Shown here: positions 23,949 through 36,294 of the stretch, piece after piece | Numbering within the stretch: the first letter of the stretch is position 1 | Layout: each line of letters opens with the position of its first letter | Assembly (NCBI RefSeq): GCF_001411555.2 | Contig: NC_049909.1 | Span: 2,046,001-2,110,000 of the forward strand | From: Juglans regia | Lineage: Eukaryota; Streptophyta; Magnoliopsida; Fagales; Juglandaceae | Length of the DNA: 64,000 nucleotides | Direction of reading: 5' to 3' | Made by a program: the position numbers and the translations under genes | Notes under the pieces: model-generated | What the model saw: only the letters and a program-made list of their open reading frames with translations | Database searches by the model: none | What the model was told of the DNA's origin: nothing

Positions 23949-26479
23949 AACAAAATAAACTTAAGTTAAATAAACTTTCATGATAAATGTAAAACAAATT
24001 AGAAATAGTTAATCATAAACATTTACCACTTTAACCATCTTCATCCTTTTCTCGTAGCTCACCAAAAAGTCCATTGTATCTTGAATCTTGTGTCATCCTC
24101 AACTTCACGTTACTACGAGATCGAATCATCAAGATGTCAGGCATATGACCCTGTACGCAGTTGAATGCCCTCACGTACTATTAATAAGCAAACAAAACAA
24201 GTAACCTGCATGTGAAGGGATAACATTTATAATATGCTGCGATTGGCCCCCTGTTCGCACTTTAGGGCTCCTAATGCCCCTACCCCCAGCCTCATGGTTG
24301 CAGGGTGCTCCGATCCCCATCCAATCGTAAGATTGTTACTTCCACCTATACGCATTCTAGATGTGGCCAGATGAGTTCCAATAGACTTAATGAGTATTTC
24401 AAGTGATAAAATGCCCTAATGGCCGTACAGGTGAAGATTTAAATATACATATTTTTCTAGCACTGGATGGCTGAACATATATGACTAATTAATCTTGTTA
24501 TTTTTTCCTTTAAACATTGCTAAAAAGTCTTCTTTCGTTTCAACCCTAATTTATGTTAATGCAATCCACTTATTTCATTCCATTTTACACGTGTCTTTAA
24601 CTCTAGGAATTTATACTTATGCCCGAATTCTCAGCTCCCTTTTTCTCAAATACTTTACTTCAAATGAACATGGTGCTCAAGAACCTTGACTCAGTACTAT
24701 AGTGTCATAGAATTCCCATTTTACCAATATCCCTACTTTTCCACTTTATGGTACGCAAGCTAGAAAAGTCACCTAATATGCGAAGGCGAGAACAAAGAGT
24801 TGAAGATGCTGGTAGCTCAGGCGAGAAAGAGAATTACCTGCCCAAGGCAAGCAATAGTCAAGGAAAGACTGAGAAAATATGAGAGTTTTCTGAAACAACG
24901 CAGAAAAGCTCAGAAGGTGGCAGTGTAGTACACAGAAGCATGTACTCCATTTGAAGAGTCACATCGAGAGTGGGTCTGCATAAAAGATTACGAATCAAAA
25001 AATCATATATTCTAACCCAGAGGTATTGTCCAACGCCACGTGAGAGATCCTCACTCGAGGAGAGGCTGAGGACTGGAAGTAAGGCAAGCCATAAGGACGT
25101 ACGAACCATGTCTTGCCACCCTATTTCTATTGTCTTGCAGTATGACAACTGAGACTAAAATACTCATTTTCAAGCATGACGAATCAGAAGTACGTTAAAA
25201 GGATATCTGATGGTCCTACCCTATAAAAGAGAATGGAAAAGGGACAAAATCTTACTTTTGAGATTGCAAACACCTAAGTGTCCTTAGAGTCAGATTCTTT
25301 GGAGAACGGAAGTGACTTCAGATGAGACAAAGATAGGAGCAGCATTGCACTGTCGTGGTAATTCCGAGCAATGATGTAGGTTAGCTTCGAAGATAGGGCT
25401 GTAATCTCCCACTTTTTGATCATGAATTAATAAATTTTTTCGCCATTATTTTTATGAATATTTTTACTTTATGTTTTCTAAGATCTTGAATATGACAGTT
25501 TTCGAACTAATTTTGTGTGATATCCGAGTGTGTGAAACCTTATCATGTGTTGATCACCATGGACTAGAAGAGATAGTCCTCGGATCATTCATGTGGTGCA
25601 TTGCCACGAGTTTCATACGGGTAGAGAGAGTTCCTGTGATGATTGGGGTGGAACGGAATCATGTTGGCCTCACCTGATAGACAGGAAGGAGAATACTCCA
25701 AGAGTATCACGTGTGGTGTCTTCGAGTTTGTTGGCCAGGTAGATGTTCCTTGGTTCAACATGTATATCTTTGTGTGAGCGTCGATCTGTATAGGGTAGGC
25801 GAGTCGGCTTGCATGTTGGTAGGGTGGGAGTGATTCCCCGATTTGGAATGGTGAAATGGCTTCCCCTATTGCCATTTTAGTTGACAGATGTGTGTGTGAC
25901 GAGCATCTATCTGTGTGATGAACATCAAGAGTTTTATGTACTCAAGAAGATGGTGATTCATTGTCTCGGTGACATATATATATACTGAGTTTTGCACAGA
26001 GGGTAACTGCTCAGAGAGTGATTCCTCGCCTATGCTTATATAACTGTATTTTACTAAAAGGGTGATTCCTCTTCGTGTTTACAAATGCATATGTTTTTGC
26101 CTGAGAGGGTGATTACTCGCCATGCACTAATATATGTGTTCATCTAATGCATTACATGAAATTGTACATTTCACGAGTATTGTTTCTCATTAGCGGTTTT
26201 GTCATAGCTTCCTAACCTACTTACGATTTCAATATTAGAACCATAGACTTTGATGCAGAGACGGATGCAGGAGCAATACCCTAGGAGGAAGAGCCAATCC
26301 CGCCGGAATCGTGGTCACGGAGACTTGTCTATGTTGTAGACATTGTTTATCCTTGGAAGTCGTACATATCTTTTATATCTTTCAGTTGGGCGACCACTTG
26401 TTCCCGAATTGCCTCGTTTTGGGTGTATGAACAAAATATTTGTACACATGTGCATTTATTTGAAGAAATTGAGCAACTT
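23949..26479. other. Old LTR-like or repeat-derived interval, no gene seen
   Basis: The stretch carries a promoter-like CCCTATAAAAGAGAATGG near 25220 and an irregular GAGGGTGATT(C/A)CTCGCC repeat at about 25990-26130. It leads directly into an LTR 3' end at 27301. It is therefore plausibly the body of an LTR whose start I could not define. No coding frame with a domain was found. Confidence 0.4.
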
Positions 26480-27301
26480 GAGAATATTGTGTAAATCTAT
26501 AAATGGATTAGACATCTGATAGATAGGTGCTACAATGTCTATATTATTCAAGTTCATACTTTTCACGTTCAAGCTTATGTTATTCAAGTTCAAATTCATG
26601 TTCAAGTCAGTTAATGTTCAAGTTCACGTCATGTCAAGTTCAATCTATGCTCAAGTTCAAGTCATGTCAGTTTATGCTATATTAAATGTTAAGTCATGTC
26701 AAGCTTATTTATGATCATGTATGCATTCATGTTTTTACTGTCATGCATGCATTTTTAACTTGTATGTTAAGTTATATGTTAACTTGCTGAAATTTGTACT
26801 TAAATCTCACCATGGTAGTCTCAACTACCATTCCCCCCAAATGATAGACGAGGAAACGCAACGAACTCTAACTCTAACTGACCGGAGATGGTCGATTAGG
26901 CGATGCAGAGCTCGTAGCCTCCATGATCAGATTTACAGATAGTATTTTGGCATCCTTCGCGTTACTCGACAGATTGTCCCTGTAGTTTTTTTTTATGCAT
27001 GTATTTATGGAGCTCTGTCTCCCGTACTTTTGAGATTACATAAATTTTGGACTTATGCTAAAATCGTGGATATCTATCACTTTCATATTGATGTAATATG
27101 TTTCAAAGTTATTTTGGAATACTTATAGTTTGGTTCATAGTATTGCTAAAAAACATTATCTATTGCGAATATTGCATATTGCTATATGCATGTTAAGTGC
27201 ATTGCATATTTAATTGTCATGAACGGAGCAGGTAACCTTATGTTGCATGTCCGACGCTTTTGATTTCCGTTTGATCCCAAGCGAAATCTAACGGCGTCAC
27301 A
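26480..27301 (+). repeat. LTR 3' portion, same family as the 14957-19277 unit
   Basis: The end ...CGCTTTTGATTTCC...CCCAAGCGAAATCTAACGGCGTCACA is the reverse complement, with differences, of the start of the unit at 14957. The TCAAGTTCATGT-rich stretch at 26540-26720 mirrors 15560-15760, and the GATTAGGCGATGCAGAGCTC block near 26890 mirrors 15370. It lies on the opposite strand to the solo LTR. Confidence 0.65.
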
Positions 27302-27960
27302 ATACATTTGGAGATCCACTTGACACTTGTCAAAAGGAGTACAAATGTATAAGGTAAATGGAGTGAAAACCAAGCAAATCAATATGCTTCTAGTACGTTT
27401 CACTATTCTATCCACTCAAGCACTATTTGGACAACCATAAAGAGGGTTTCAACCCCTAATTAAACCCCAAACTTGGTGATGAAAACTAAAATCCCAAATG
27501 CTTAGGGTAACTGAAACCCTAAAATCTCCAAACCCTAAACATTGTAACCGGTTTTGCTTATGAGTTTCCCTCTTATTTTAAACCACTTCCACAAGCAATC
27601 AACTACTCAAGTACACTCTCTTACACCTTCATCCACTCCCTTACACCTTGGTACTTTCATTTGACCAAGAAAATTACGTGTGGATTAAAACCCTAACTGG
27701 AACCCCATTTAAAACCTAAATTTGTGCCACTCGGTTAATCTCATTTAGTTCCAGCCGAAACCCTAGTTTCCCCCAAGCTTCTTGCACAAACTTCTCCCAC
27801 TTGAATGAAAATTCCATGGTTGACATTATAGCTCATTTTCAGCCCCAAATCGTACCGTTTATGGAAGCTAAAACAAGCAACAAATCAACTCTCAAAATCA
27901 TCATCTCGACAACATCAATCTAGCCCCTTTGTAGCAGATTTTTTTTCTCCTCTTACACAA
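27302..27960 (+). repeat. LTR interior fragment of the same family
   Basis: The run GGGTTTCAACCCCTAATT, AAATCCCAAATGCTTAGGG and AAACCCTAAA...GTAACCGG resembles the minus-strand reading of 18540-18640. It abuts the LTR end at 27301, so two LTR pieces are joined out of order. Coding is absent. Confidence 0.5.
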
Positions 27961-28020
27961 GACACCCTCACATCTTGTGTCATAGAACTCACCCACTCCA
28001 AGTCAGCCCCACTGATCATC

Positions 28021-30150
28021 ATGAAAATGTTGAGTTGAAACTATCAGGGGCTTGGGAACACCCAAGCAGTTTAAGATCTTTGCCTTTTGGTAAGAAGAAA
28101 GAAGTCAACTTTAATTTTTCTCTTTGAGACAAAATTAAGAACTAGTTATTATGATGGTGTTAAGAGGAGGTTGGGGTTTGATGGCTACTTCGTTCTAGAA
28201 CATGTGGGTAGAATGGGGATTTACAATGCTATGGAATTTGGAAGCTATAGTGGAGATAGTGAATTTTTCCCAGTATCATATTCATGCATATATTAAAGAT
28301 GAAAAGAAGAATGTTAATTGGTTGCTTATTGGCTTCTATAGCCACCCTGAAACAAGCAAAAGAAGAGAGACTTGGGATATTTTATTATGGATAAAACATG
28401 AATATGATCAGGCTTGGTGTGTATTAGGTGACTTCAATGAAATCACATCACAGCTTGAAAACAAAGGGGGCAGACAAAGGCTAGAAAAAAAATGGAAGAA
28501 TTTCGATAGGCTTTGGAAATTAATAGTCTGTTTGATCTGGGTTGGAAGCGTGACAAGTTTACTTGTAGCAACAAGCATGAAGATGAGTCTTTTACTAAGG
28601 AAATACTAGATAAGGCAATGGTCTGATATTTACAAATGTAGTGAGGTGGAGATTATGAAGTCAAGATGATATGATCACAAGCCTCTTCTGTTAGTATTAA
28701 ATGGAGACAATCAAGACAAATCAAAGAGAATGAGAATTTTTGGATTTGAAGCAAAATGGGTGAGGGATGAAGAGGATGAGCAAGTGATTAAGGAAGCTTG
28801 GTCAAAACTTTTTGTTATCCAGAATCCTTGGAAAAGGGTACATAGCAAACTACAATATTGCAGTGGAGCTTTGGTCAGATGGAGTTCAAGAAAAATGTGA
28901 TGGAGCAAAGGAAATTGTGATGAAAACAAAATGCTTAAAATAGATACAGGAAGTTAAAGGCCCCCACAATGTTGCTAGAATCAAAACTCTACAACATGAG
29001 CTAGGATTGTTACTTGATCAAGAATATTTAAAGTGGAAGCAAAGATCCGAAAGGAATTGGTATCAGTTTGGTGATTAGAATACTAAATACTTCCATGCAT
29101 GTGCAATTCAAAGAAGGAGGAAAAATTAGATAAAGCGAATGAAAGACTCCCAAGGTAGAATTATGAAGGAACATGTTGAGATAGAAGGGGCTTTCTAGCA
29201 GTGTTTCAATGATATTTTCATATGCACCAATCCATCAATGGAAGCCATAGAGGAGTGCTTGCACTTTATAGATCCTCGAGTCACACCTAACATGAATGCA
29301 AAGCTGCAGAAGACTTTCACAAGAGCATAAGTGAGAGATGCCTTACAAAAAATGGCCCCACTGAAGTCTCCTGGCCTAGATGACTACAGTGCATGTTTTT
29401 TTCAATCTCATTGAACATTCTGGGAGAAGAGGTATGCTACTACTTTAAAGTTTCTTAATTTTTTTTTTTTTTTGGGGGGGGGGGGGGGGGTTTGGATTGT
29501 TGTATCAATTTTATTTATATAGCTTTAATTCCAAAATTCAAAGATCCTTCTTATGTTAGTGAATTTAGGCCCATCAGCTTATGTAATGTTTTATATAAGC
29601 TTGCCTCCGAAGTTTTAGGAAACAAGTTGAAGAAGATTCTCCCCAGTGTCATTTCTAGCTGTCAAAGTATTTTCATCCCCGGTAGGCTCATCACTAACAA
29701 TGTGATGGTAGCCTATGAAGTTTTGCACTTTATGAAGACTAGACAAAAAAGGCAGACAGGCAGTATGACACTCAAAATTGATATGTCAAAAACATATAAT
29801 GCATGAATGGACATATTTAGAAGCTATAATGAGGAAACTTGGTTTTGATGAAAGATTGTCATCTTTGGTTATGGAATGTGTTACCTTTGTAACATATCCA
29901 GTTCTTGTTAGTGGCCAGCCTGGAAACGCTATCAAGCCATCTAGAGGAATTAGGCAAGGAGACCCAACCTCTCCATACATTTTTTTCTTGTGTGTTGAAG
30001 GGCTAAGTTCTTTGTTGGATTTTTCAGAAAGATCTAGCACAATAAAGAGTGTGGTAGTCTCAAGGAGTAGAACAAGAATAAATCACATTCTCTTTGCTGA
30101 TGATTGTGTACTTTCCTGTAAAGCAAGGTTGTCTAAGTGGAAAAAATACA
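28021..30150 (+). pseudogene. ORF2 endonuclease and RT remnants of the older L1
   Basis: Endonuclease pieces lie at 28087-28609, with frameshifts, and RT pieces at 29492-29806 and 29778-30150, which overlap in different frames. The family protein nicks target DNA and reverse transcribes L1 RNA at the nick. Between them, a run of about 15 T and 17 G at 29459-29490 replaces normal coding directly upstream of the INFxxIALIPK motif. The FADD catalytic motif is present but the frame is destroyed. Confidence 0.8.
29459..29490 (+). repeat. T15-G17 homopolymer block inside the RT gene
   Basis: About fifteen T followed by seventeen G, lying exactly where RT coding should run from the FLN motif into INFIYIALIPK. 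It could be a true expansion or a sequencing/assembly artefact. Confidence 0.85.
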
Positions 30151-30459
30151 TCTCACCTCTCCATGTTTGGTCTATGGAAACCATTATACATTTTGAAGAT
30201 GAAGAAAGGTACACCTACATCTAGGCATCTTTGACAAATTTAGTAAAATCCTTAAGAGGATCTAAGACTAATGATATTATTCTAGACGTGAAGATTAAGA
30301 CCTAATTATACCCAATAGTATTGTGTTCTTTACAAAACAATTTATAAGATAGCATGCGATTAAATTTGACCGAGCCTTCTCCAAGAATGCTCCAAGAACT
30401 TCAAGTTCCAGTGTTTTGATTTTGGAGTTTCGTCCTAGAATAGTCAGTCTATTACGTGC

Positions 30460-31946
30460 ATGGATGGTACCGGGGGCTGCCACCCCCCCCCCCGTCGCAT
30501 GCAAAGACACGCACGTTTGCGGAATTGGTTTCCCAAGTTCCTCAGGCTCTCCCTGAGGTCTCGATACCATTCAGGCCCCCAAAATGTGTTGAAGGTGAGT
30601 TCTTTGTGCAATTTACTAAGGAGGAGTTGGATCGTTCGGCAGTTCCTTTTCGGTTCTCTATGGTTTTAAAATTCTTAAGGCAAAGACCATCTTTGGATCG
30701 CATCAGAGGGTTCATTCATAGCAGATGGGGACTAACGAAACAGCCAGTCGTTTCAGCCATGCGGAAGGCTCGGAATGTCTTTGTGAGATTTTCAGATGAA
30801 GATGATTTCTTGAAATCATTGTCCCGTGAAAGCTGTGATATTGAAGGGGTTGCCTATAGACCCTTTCAATGGTCTACTGATTTTACTGAAGATGAGGAAC
30901 CATCTTTGGTTCCAGTTTGGATCATGTTGCCCGGATTACCTCCGAATCTTTATCAAGAAGCGTTCTTGCGGAATATAGTTGCACCGATTGGAATCTTTTT
31001 AAGGAGAGATAATGCGACACGCTGTGCAACTCGTACCGATGGTGCAAGGGTGTGTGTTCTAATGAATATCGATCATGAGCAGATTCATTCCATTTGGATT
31101 GGGACACCGAGACATCCTACAAGCATTTTCCAAGAAATTGAGTATGAAACATTGCCTGCATTTTGTTCCGTGTGCAAGGTGCAAGGGCATAACGTAAAGA
31201 CGTGTAAGGCAAACAAGAAAGAAGGAAAGAGCAGCAAGAGTTTGAAGGTTATTAAGTCAAGTAAAGTCTGGGTGCCAAAAGATAAAGAAGATGATGCGAA
31301 GATTACTACAGTTCATTCGGGGAAAACCACAGAGTCCCCTGTTTTGGCATTGGAAGATGTTGAGATTGAGGTGCCGGTCTTGGATGGTGGCAAGGATGTA
31401 GGGAAGTCGAAGTTGGTGTCTGAGAGTGTTATCGTAGAAATGGAGGCCCCCGAGCAGAGGTTGATCTGTGGAGAGGCCAGCGGGACTTTACCAGCGGAGG
31501 AGTTGGTCTATTTACCAATAATAACTCATGAGCTGTCTGCTGGAGTTGGTGGCCATTTAGAACCCAGAAGGGAGGAATTCATCAAGACAATTCCAGTAGT
31601 GGAAGTTGCAGTGTAGAAAGACGATGTTGTAGTGGGTGGCCAATTAGAACCAAGAAGGGTGGTATTCATCGAGACATCATCTGTAGCGGAGGATGCTGTG
31701 CAGCTAGAGTCCAGAATTGACGTGGTGTCAAGCGGGAATATCCCAGTAGCAGAAGGAGAGGTGCAGATAGATACGACAGATTTGCAGATGGAGTCTAAAT
31801 CTGAGGATGAAGGTAAGTATCCCCACCCAGGTAAACAAAAAGATGATTTTTCTGATTCTGATTTAGTAGTTAGGAAGTCTCCTAGTAAGCGTTTGTTACG
31901 TAGGTCCTATAGGGTTCCTAGCAAGCCCTCTAAGCAGAATCCTTGA
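30460..31946 (+). pseudogene. LINE ORF1: DUF4283 plus zinc knuckle, one nonsense codon
   Basis: The natural start is probably ATG 30460 (MDGTGG), but the C11 run at 30483-30493 puts it out of frame with the body; upstream in-frame GTG 30456 is unlikely to be used. The body holds DUF4283 (VLKFLRQRPSLDRIRGF, WIMLPGLPPNLYQEAFLRNI) and a CX2CX4HX4C knuckle (CSVCKVQGHNVKTC) near residue 240, then a Lys-rich and acidic tail. A TAG at 31614-31616 interrupts the tail; the same frame continues to a stop at 31946. The tail contains two copies of a GG(H/Q)LEPRR-type repeat flanking the stop. ORF1p binds and packages L1 RNA. Confidence 0.85.
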
Positions 31947-32830
31947 TTAATAAATTGTTATTTTGGAACATCCGAGGCCTTGGTACCTCGAGGAAACGTT
32001 TGAGGGGGCTTGTACGTGAGCTGCATCCTATTATTCTTTTTATTGCAGAACCGTTTAGGGATGATTCTCAGTTGAGTTATTGGAAGACGTTTCTAGAATT
32101 TGATGAGTGTCTTTCTAATGCAAATCAAGAAGGTAAGCTTTGGTGTTTTTGGAAGGCTGGTTTGAAGGTGGAGGTTATGGGTATTTCGGATCAGCACCTT
32201 ACTATGCTTATTAACTCTAGCTTATTGATCTCTTCGGTTTATGCAAAGTGTCAATTTTTAGATCGGAGGCCTTTGTGGTCTAATTTACTTGGTGTTAATA
32301 ATTTACAGTTTCCTCATGTGATTATTGGGGATTTTAATGTCATTTGTAATGATAATGAAAGAAGAGGGGGAAATCCTAGGATGCTTATTGCAATGGAGGA
32401 TTTTTGTTCCTTTATTGATGATGGCAGATTTGTTGAGATGCCTTTTTCAGGTAATGGCTTTTCTTGGTGTAACGGTCGATTAGGAATGGCGCGTTCATGG
32501 GCTAGACTGGATAGAGCTTTATGTAATTCCAAGTTTAAGGATCTTTATCCGTCGGGTAGAATTCAATATCTTCCTAGGAGGACTTCAGATCACTCCCCTA
32601 TGGTATTGGGTCACTTGGTTTCATCTGCTAGGTATGGTCAAACCTCTTTTAATTTTCAATATATGTGGACTAATCATGAAGATTTTTGGAGATGTGTTTC
32701 TAGTTCTTGGCAGGTGGAGGTTAATGGTACGGGTTTGTGGAAGCTAGCTGCTAAATTGAAGAGGTTAAAATTGGTTCTTAAATCTTGGAACAAGTGTTTG
32801 GCTGGACAGGAAAGCATATTAAAGAGTTAG
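31943..32830 (+). pseudogene. LINE ORF2 part 1: apurinic-like endonuclease
   Basis: The endonuclease core starts FWNIRGLGTSRKR immediately after the ORF1 stop. It contains the acidic EPFRDD motif, VIIGDFNVICN, FSWCNGR and the terminal SDHSPMV motif, the usual catalytic set of L1/EEP nucleases. No ATG opens the frame near ORF1, so translation may normally reinitiate or start at a lost codon. The frame runs out at 32830 because of a frameshift near 32790-32810. It would nick the target DNA for priming. Confidence 0.85.
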
Positions 32831-33015
32831 AAGCTAAAGTGGAGGAAGGTGAATTAAGACTTCAAGAATGTTACTCAGAGGATGTAGAAGCTGATGTTTT
32901 AGCGAACAAGGTTGAGCTTGATGTCTGGTTACAAAGGGAAGAGTCTCGTATTGCTCAACAAGTTAAACAAAAGTGGGTATCGCAAGGTGAGGTTTCGACT
33001 GCTTTCTTTAAATGA
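32785..33015 (+). pseudogene. LINE ORF2 part 2: linker between endonuclease and RT
   Basis: This frame continues the preceding one after a frameshift: VFGWTGKHIKELEAKVEEGELRL then WLQREESRIAQQVKQKW, the conserved helical linker of plant L1 ORF2. It stops after STAFFK, where the usual FFH...R segment is lost. The next frame begins at LSDGRVLNSPEDI, so a short deletion with frameshift lies at about 33012. Confidence 0.8.
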
Positions 33016-35117
33016 AGCTCTCTGATGGCAGAGTGCTTAACTCGCCTGAAGATATCCATGAGGTTGCGTGTGTTTATTTTGAGGATTTCCTCAAAGCTAA
33101 AGCAACCAGTTCTTTGCCAGATCTGGTTGGGTTAATTTCTGAGGAAGTTTCGGAGGAGGAAAATCAATTTTTTGGTAGTATCCCGTCGGTTGGGGAAGTA
33201 AAAGATGCACTTTTTTCTATTCCGGTGGATAGTAGTCTGGGGCCGGATGGATTTGGCTCGGGTTTTTTTCAGCATTGTTGGTCCTTGGTGTATCAAGATT
33301 TATTGGAAGCAGTTAGTGATTTCTTTGGCGGGGCTGTCTTACCAAGGTTTTACTCTGCCTCCTTTATTGTCCTAATTCCTAAAGTTCAGAATCCTACATC
33401 ATTTGGGAATTTTAGGCCCATTAGTCTGTGTTCAGTGGTCTATAAAATTTGTTCTAAAATTTTAGTGAACAGATTTACTTCAGTTTTCAGTAGGATTATT
33501 TCTATGGAACAGGGAGCTTTTTTGCTTGGTAGAAGTATTTTTGAAAATATTAGTCTTACCCAGGAGCTTATTCATGATATAAACAAGCCTATTCGAGGAG
33601 GTAATATTATGATGAAAATTGATTTTGCTAAAGCTTATGACACTATTGACTGGGGTTTTTTAAGTCATATTTTGAAAGCTTTTGGGTTTTTCCCGAAGGT
33701 TTGTCATTTGTTAGCTCAATGTGTTACTACACCTTGGTATTCTGTGGTTATGAATGGTGTCGCCAAAGGTTTTTTTAAGGGTAGACGTGGTCTCCGTCAA
33801 GGAGATCCTCTATCTCCTTACTTGTTCATTTTGGTGGAAGAAGTTCTCTCTCGGTTGTTAAAAAATAAATTTGAATTGGGGAGAATTAAAAGTTTTTCTC
33901 ATCCTAGGCATGGTCCTGTTATTTCTCATCTTTTATATGCTGATGACATGGTAATTTTTGCAAATGGAGGAAGGTCTTCAGTTTCGGAAATTGTCGAATT
34001 TCTTCGTGTTTATGCTGAGTGGTCTGGTCAACAGGTAAATAGTGCCAAGTCTTCTATCTTCTTTTCTAAAAGAATTAATTCTGTTAGACGTAGACACCTT
34101 TTATTGAATACACAGTTCACGGAAGGGGTGTTCCCGGTCAAGTACTTAGGGGTGCCTATTGTTTCAAGTAGATTGAAGTTAATTCATTTTCAGGATGTTA
34201 TTCAAAAAATTCGAAAGAAGATTGAAGGTTGGAAGGTGAGTTTTCTCTCCACAGGGGCGAGAGTCATTTTATTAAAGCATGTGTTGTCGAGTATGCCAAT
34301 TCATTTGTTATCTGTGATGCAGGTTCCGAAATTAGTGTTGCTTCAGTTTAATAAATTATTTAGCACTTTTTTTTGGGGCTCATTTAATGGGAATCCCAAG
34401 AGGAAATGGATTAAATGGGACAAATTATGCAAACTTGTTGATGAAGGAGGGGTTGGTTTGAGAAGTTTTGTTGATGTGCAAAGATCTTTGCATCTTAAAT
34501 TTGCCTGGAATTTGTTAAGTTCAGATTCTTTATGGAAAAGATTTTTTTGTGCTAAATACTTGCATGGTCAGCATCCGCTTGAGCTTAATCCATCGAGAGG
34601 CTCTAGGTTTTGGAAAGCTATTGTAAAAGAAATTCCTGTTGTACTTTCACGTTCCAGGTGGAAGATTAGGGAGGGGAACGTGTCGTTCTGGAGAGACAGT
34701 TGGCTAAATTCTGGTCCACTAATGGAGCAGTATCAGATGGTGGGTGATCCGGAATTGAAGGTGAAAGATTGTATGATTAATAACAAATGGGATATGGAGC
34801 AACTTGAGCAGCTTGTAGGGTCTGAAAAAATGGAGGATATTGTTAATGAAGTTAGTAGTAGGAGGAATGGTAAGGATCAGCTTATTTGGTTGGAAAATTC
34901 GGATGGGTCTTTCACGACCAAAACTGCCTGGTCTTTTGTTTGGATTCGTAATCCTAATTGTCAATGGTCGGATTGGATTTGGAATTCAGCTTTACCTAAG
35001 AAGTTTTCTGTGCTTATGTGGAAGGCCTTAAACTCATGCCTTGCAGTGGATGATCGTATAAGGAGAATTGGTGTGCCTTTAGTCTCGAAATGTGAATGTT
35101 GTAGGGACGGGCCATAG
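33012..35117 (+). pseudogene. LINE ORF2 part 3: reverse transcriptase and zf-RVT start
   Basis: A 701-residue open segment contains all RT blocks: PGPDGFGSGFF-like (SSLGPDGFGSGFFQ), FIVLIPKVQNPTSFGNFRPISLC, KIDFAKAYDTIDW, GLRQGDPLSPYLFIL and the catalytic LLYADDMVIF near 33945. It then runs through the thumb (KYLGVPIV), GGVGLRSFVDVQRSLHLKFAW and the beginning of the Cys/His cluster (CECCRDG). A frameshift at about 35113 ends it. It performs target-primed reverse transcription in intact relatives. The active-site residues here are preserved. Confidence 0.9.
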
Positions 35118-36013
35118 AGGATATTAATCATGTGTTATATAGTGGTAATATTGCTAAGGCTATTTGGAAGTTTAGTTCTAATATTTTGGGTATTCCGTTT
35201 GTCCCGAATCGGTCTTGGAGGGCAACTGTTGAGGCCTGGTTCCGTAGAGCATCGAAGTCCTCTCAGTTAGGTATTCTAATGGGAGTTATTCCTGTCATTA
35301 TCACTTGGAATTTATGGAAATGGAGATGTACAGCGAGGATGGAAGGTAGGAAGGAGAAGGTTCAGGTTTTATGGAGATTGATAAAGTATTGGATTAATTG
35401 GGTGGGTATTAAGATTCATAAGGATTCCCGGCTTGTGGAAAAGGATGTAAAGATATTGAAGTCTTTGAATCTTTCTATTAATTTTAAAAAAAGAGGGGTT
35501 TCTATGGCAATTAGATGGGAGAGACCGAATAAAGATTAGTTTAAACTGAATGTGGACGGAAGTAGTATTAATAACCCTGGTATTTTGGGTGCAGGAGGAG
35601 TAGTAAGAAATGAGTTTGGGAAGATGGTTTTTGCGTTTGCTGAATCCATTGGGAGTGGTAGTAATAATCTTGCGGAAGTTATTGCCTTGAGAAGAGGGAT
35701 TGAACATTGTAAACGTTTGGGGATTAATAATATTAATATTGAAATGGACTCGCTTTTGGTTGTTAATTGGGTTCAGGACAGAAGATGTACTCTCTGGTAC
35801 TTAGAGGATTTTTGGGAAGATATTATGAATATGTTGGCAGAGATGAATTTCACTATTAAGCATATTTATAGGGAAGGTAATAAGGCTGCAGATTTTTTGG
35901 CTCGATTGGGTAGTAATGGGGTCTCTCATGAGTGGTTAGGGCAGACGGATGTTCCTCATCTATTAAGAAGTATTCTTAGAACTGATTCATGTGGTTTGGC
36001 TTATCTCAGGTAG
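35115..36013 (+). pseudogene. LINE ORF2 part 4: C-terminus with RNase H
   Basis: After the frameshift, EDINHVLYSGNIAKAIW completes the zf-RVT region. A TAG at 35537-35539 falls where a Trp codon (TGG) is expected. RNase H follows: NVDGSSINNPG (D), NNLAEVIALRRG (E), IEMDS (D) and GNKAADFLARLG (D), so the four acidic residues are intact. Stop at 36011-36013. The domain removes the RNA strand from hybrids; an RNase H tail is typical of several plant L1 groups. Confidence 0.85.
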
Positions 36014-36294
36014 TGTGGTTGTATTTAGGATTGAGTGTCAGTTCTCTTATTTTCATAATATTCCTTTAGTGTTTTATTTTGGTTTTGTTCTCTTATTGGT
36101 TTTTTGTTTATTTGAGTTTTGAGTTGGTGTCTGGTGCTTGGGGCTTAATTAGTCTTTCTTATTATTGTAAAGCCCGAGTACATATGTTTGTTACCACGGT
36201 ATTCCTCCGCCACAAGTGAGGGCTTATTAATAAAATTGGGTGGGGATCACTATTGGACAGGTGATTTCTCACTCTTTGATAAAAAAAAAAAAAA
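36014..36294 (+). other. 3' UTR and poly(A) tail of the younger L1
   Basis: A 267 bp untranslated region with CCACGGTATTCCTCCGCC near 36195 and a tail of about 15 A from 36281. The CGGTATTCCTCCG block recurs in the minus-strand LINE near 5690. Confidence 0.85.

Larger units (their letters stand above)
27980..30150 (+). mobile_element. Older L1-type LINE, left part (continues at 36295)
   Basis: Decayed ORF2 begins near 28021 (a GLGNTQ motif follows a WNxRGLG-like start with W changed to stop). It carries endonuclease motifs (ETKLRTSYYD, GDFNEI near 28430, a DHKPL motif near 28675) and RT (FRPISLCNVLYKLASEVL near 29565, GIRQGDPTSPYIFFLCVEGL near 29950, FADDCVLSC near 30100). At 30135-30150 it is cut by a younger L1 and resumes at 36295. 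Recognisable ORF1 is absent. Multiple stops and frameshifts make it inactive. Confidence 0.85.
30151..36294 (+). mobile_element. Near full-length L1-type LINE inserted in the older L1
   Basis: The element starts at 30151 and ends in a poly(A) tail at 36281-36296. A 16 bp target duplication (AAGTGGAAAAAATACA) flanks it at 30135-30150 and 36295-36310. About 6.14 kb contains a 5' UTR of about 300 bp, ORF1 (DUF4283 and zinc knuckle), ORF2 (endonuclease, RT, zf-RVT, RNase H) and a 3' UTR. The perfect duplication and long open frames mean a younger insertion than its host. A few frameshifts and two nonsense codons inactivate it. Confidence 0.92.
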
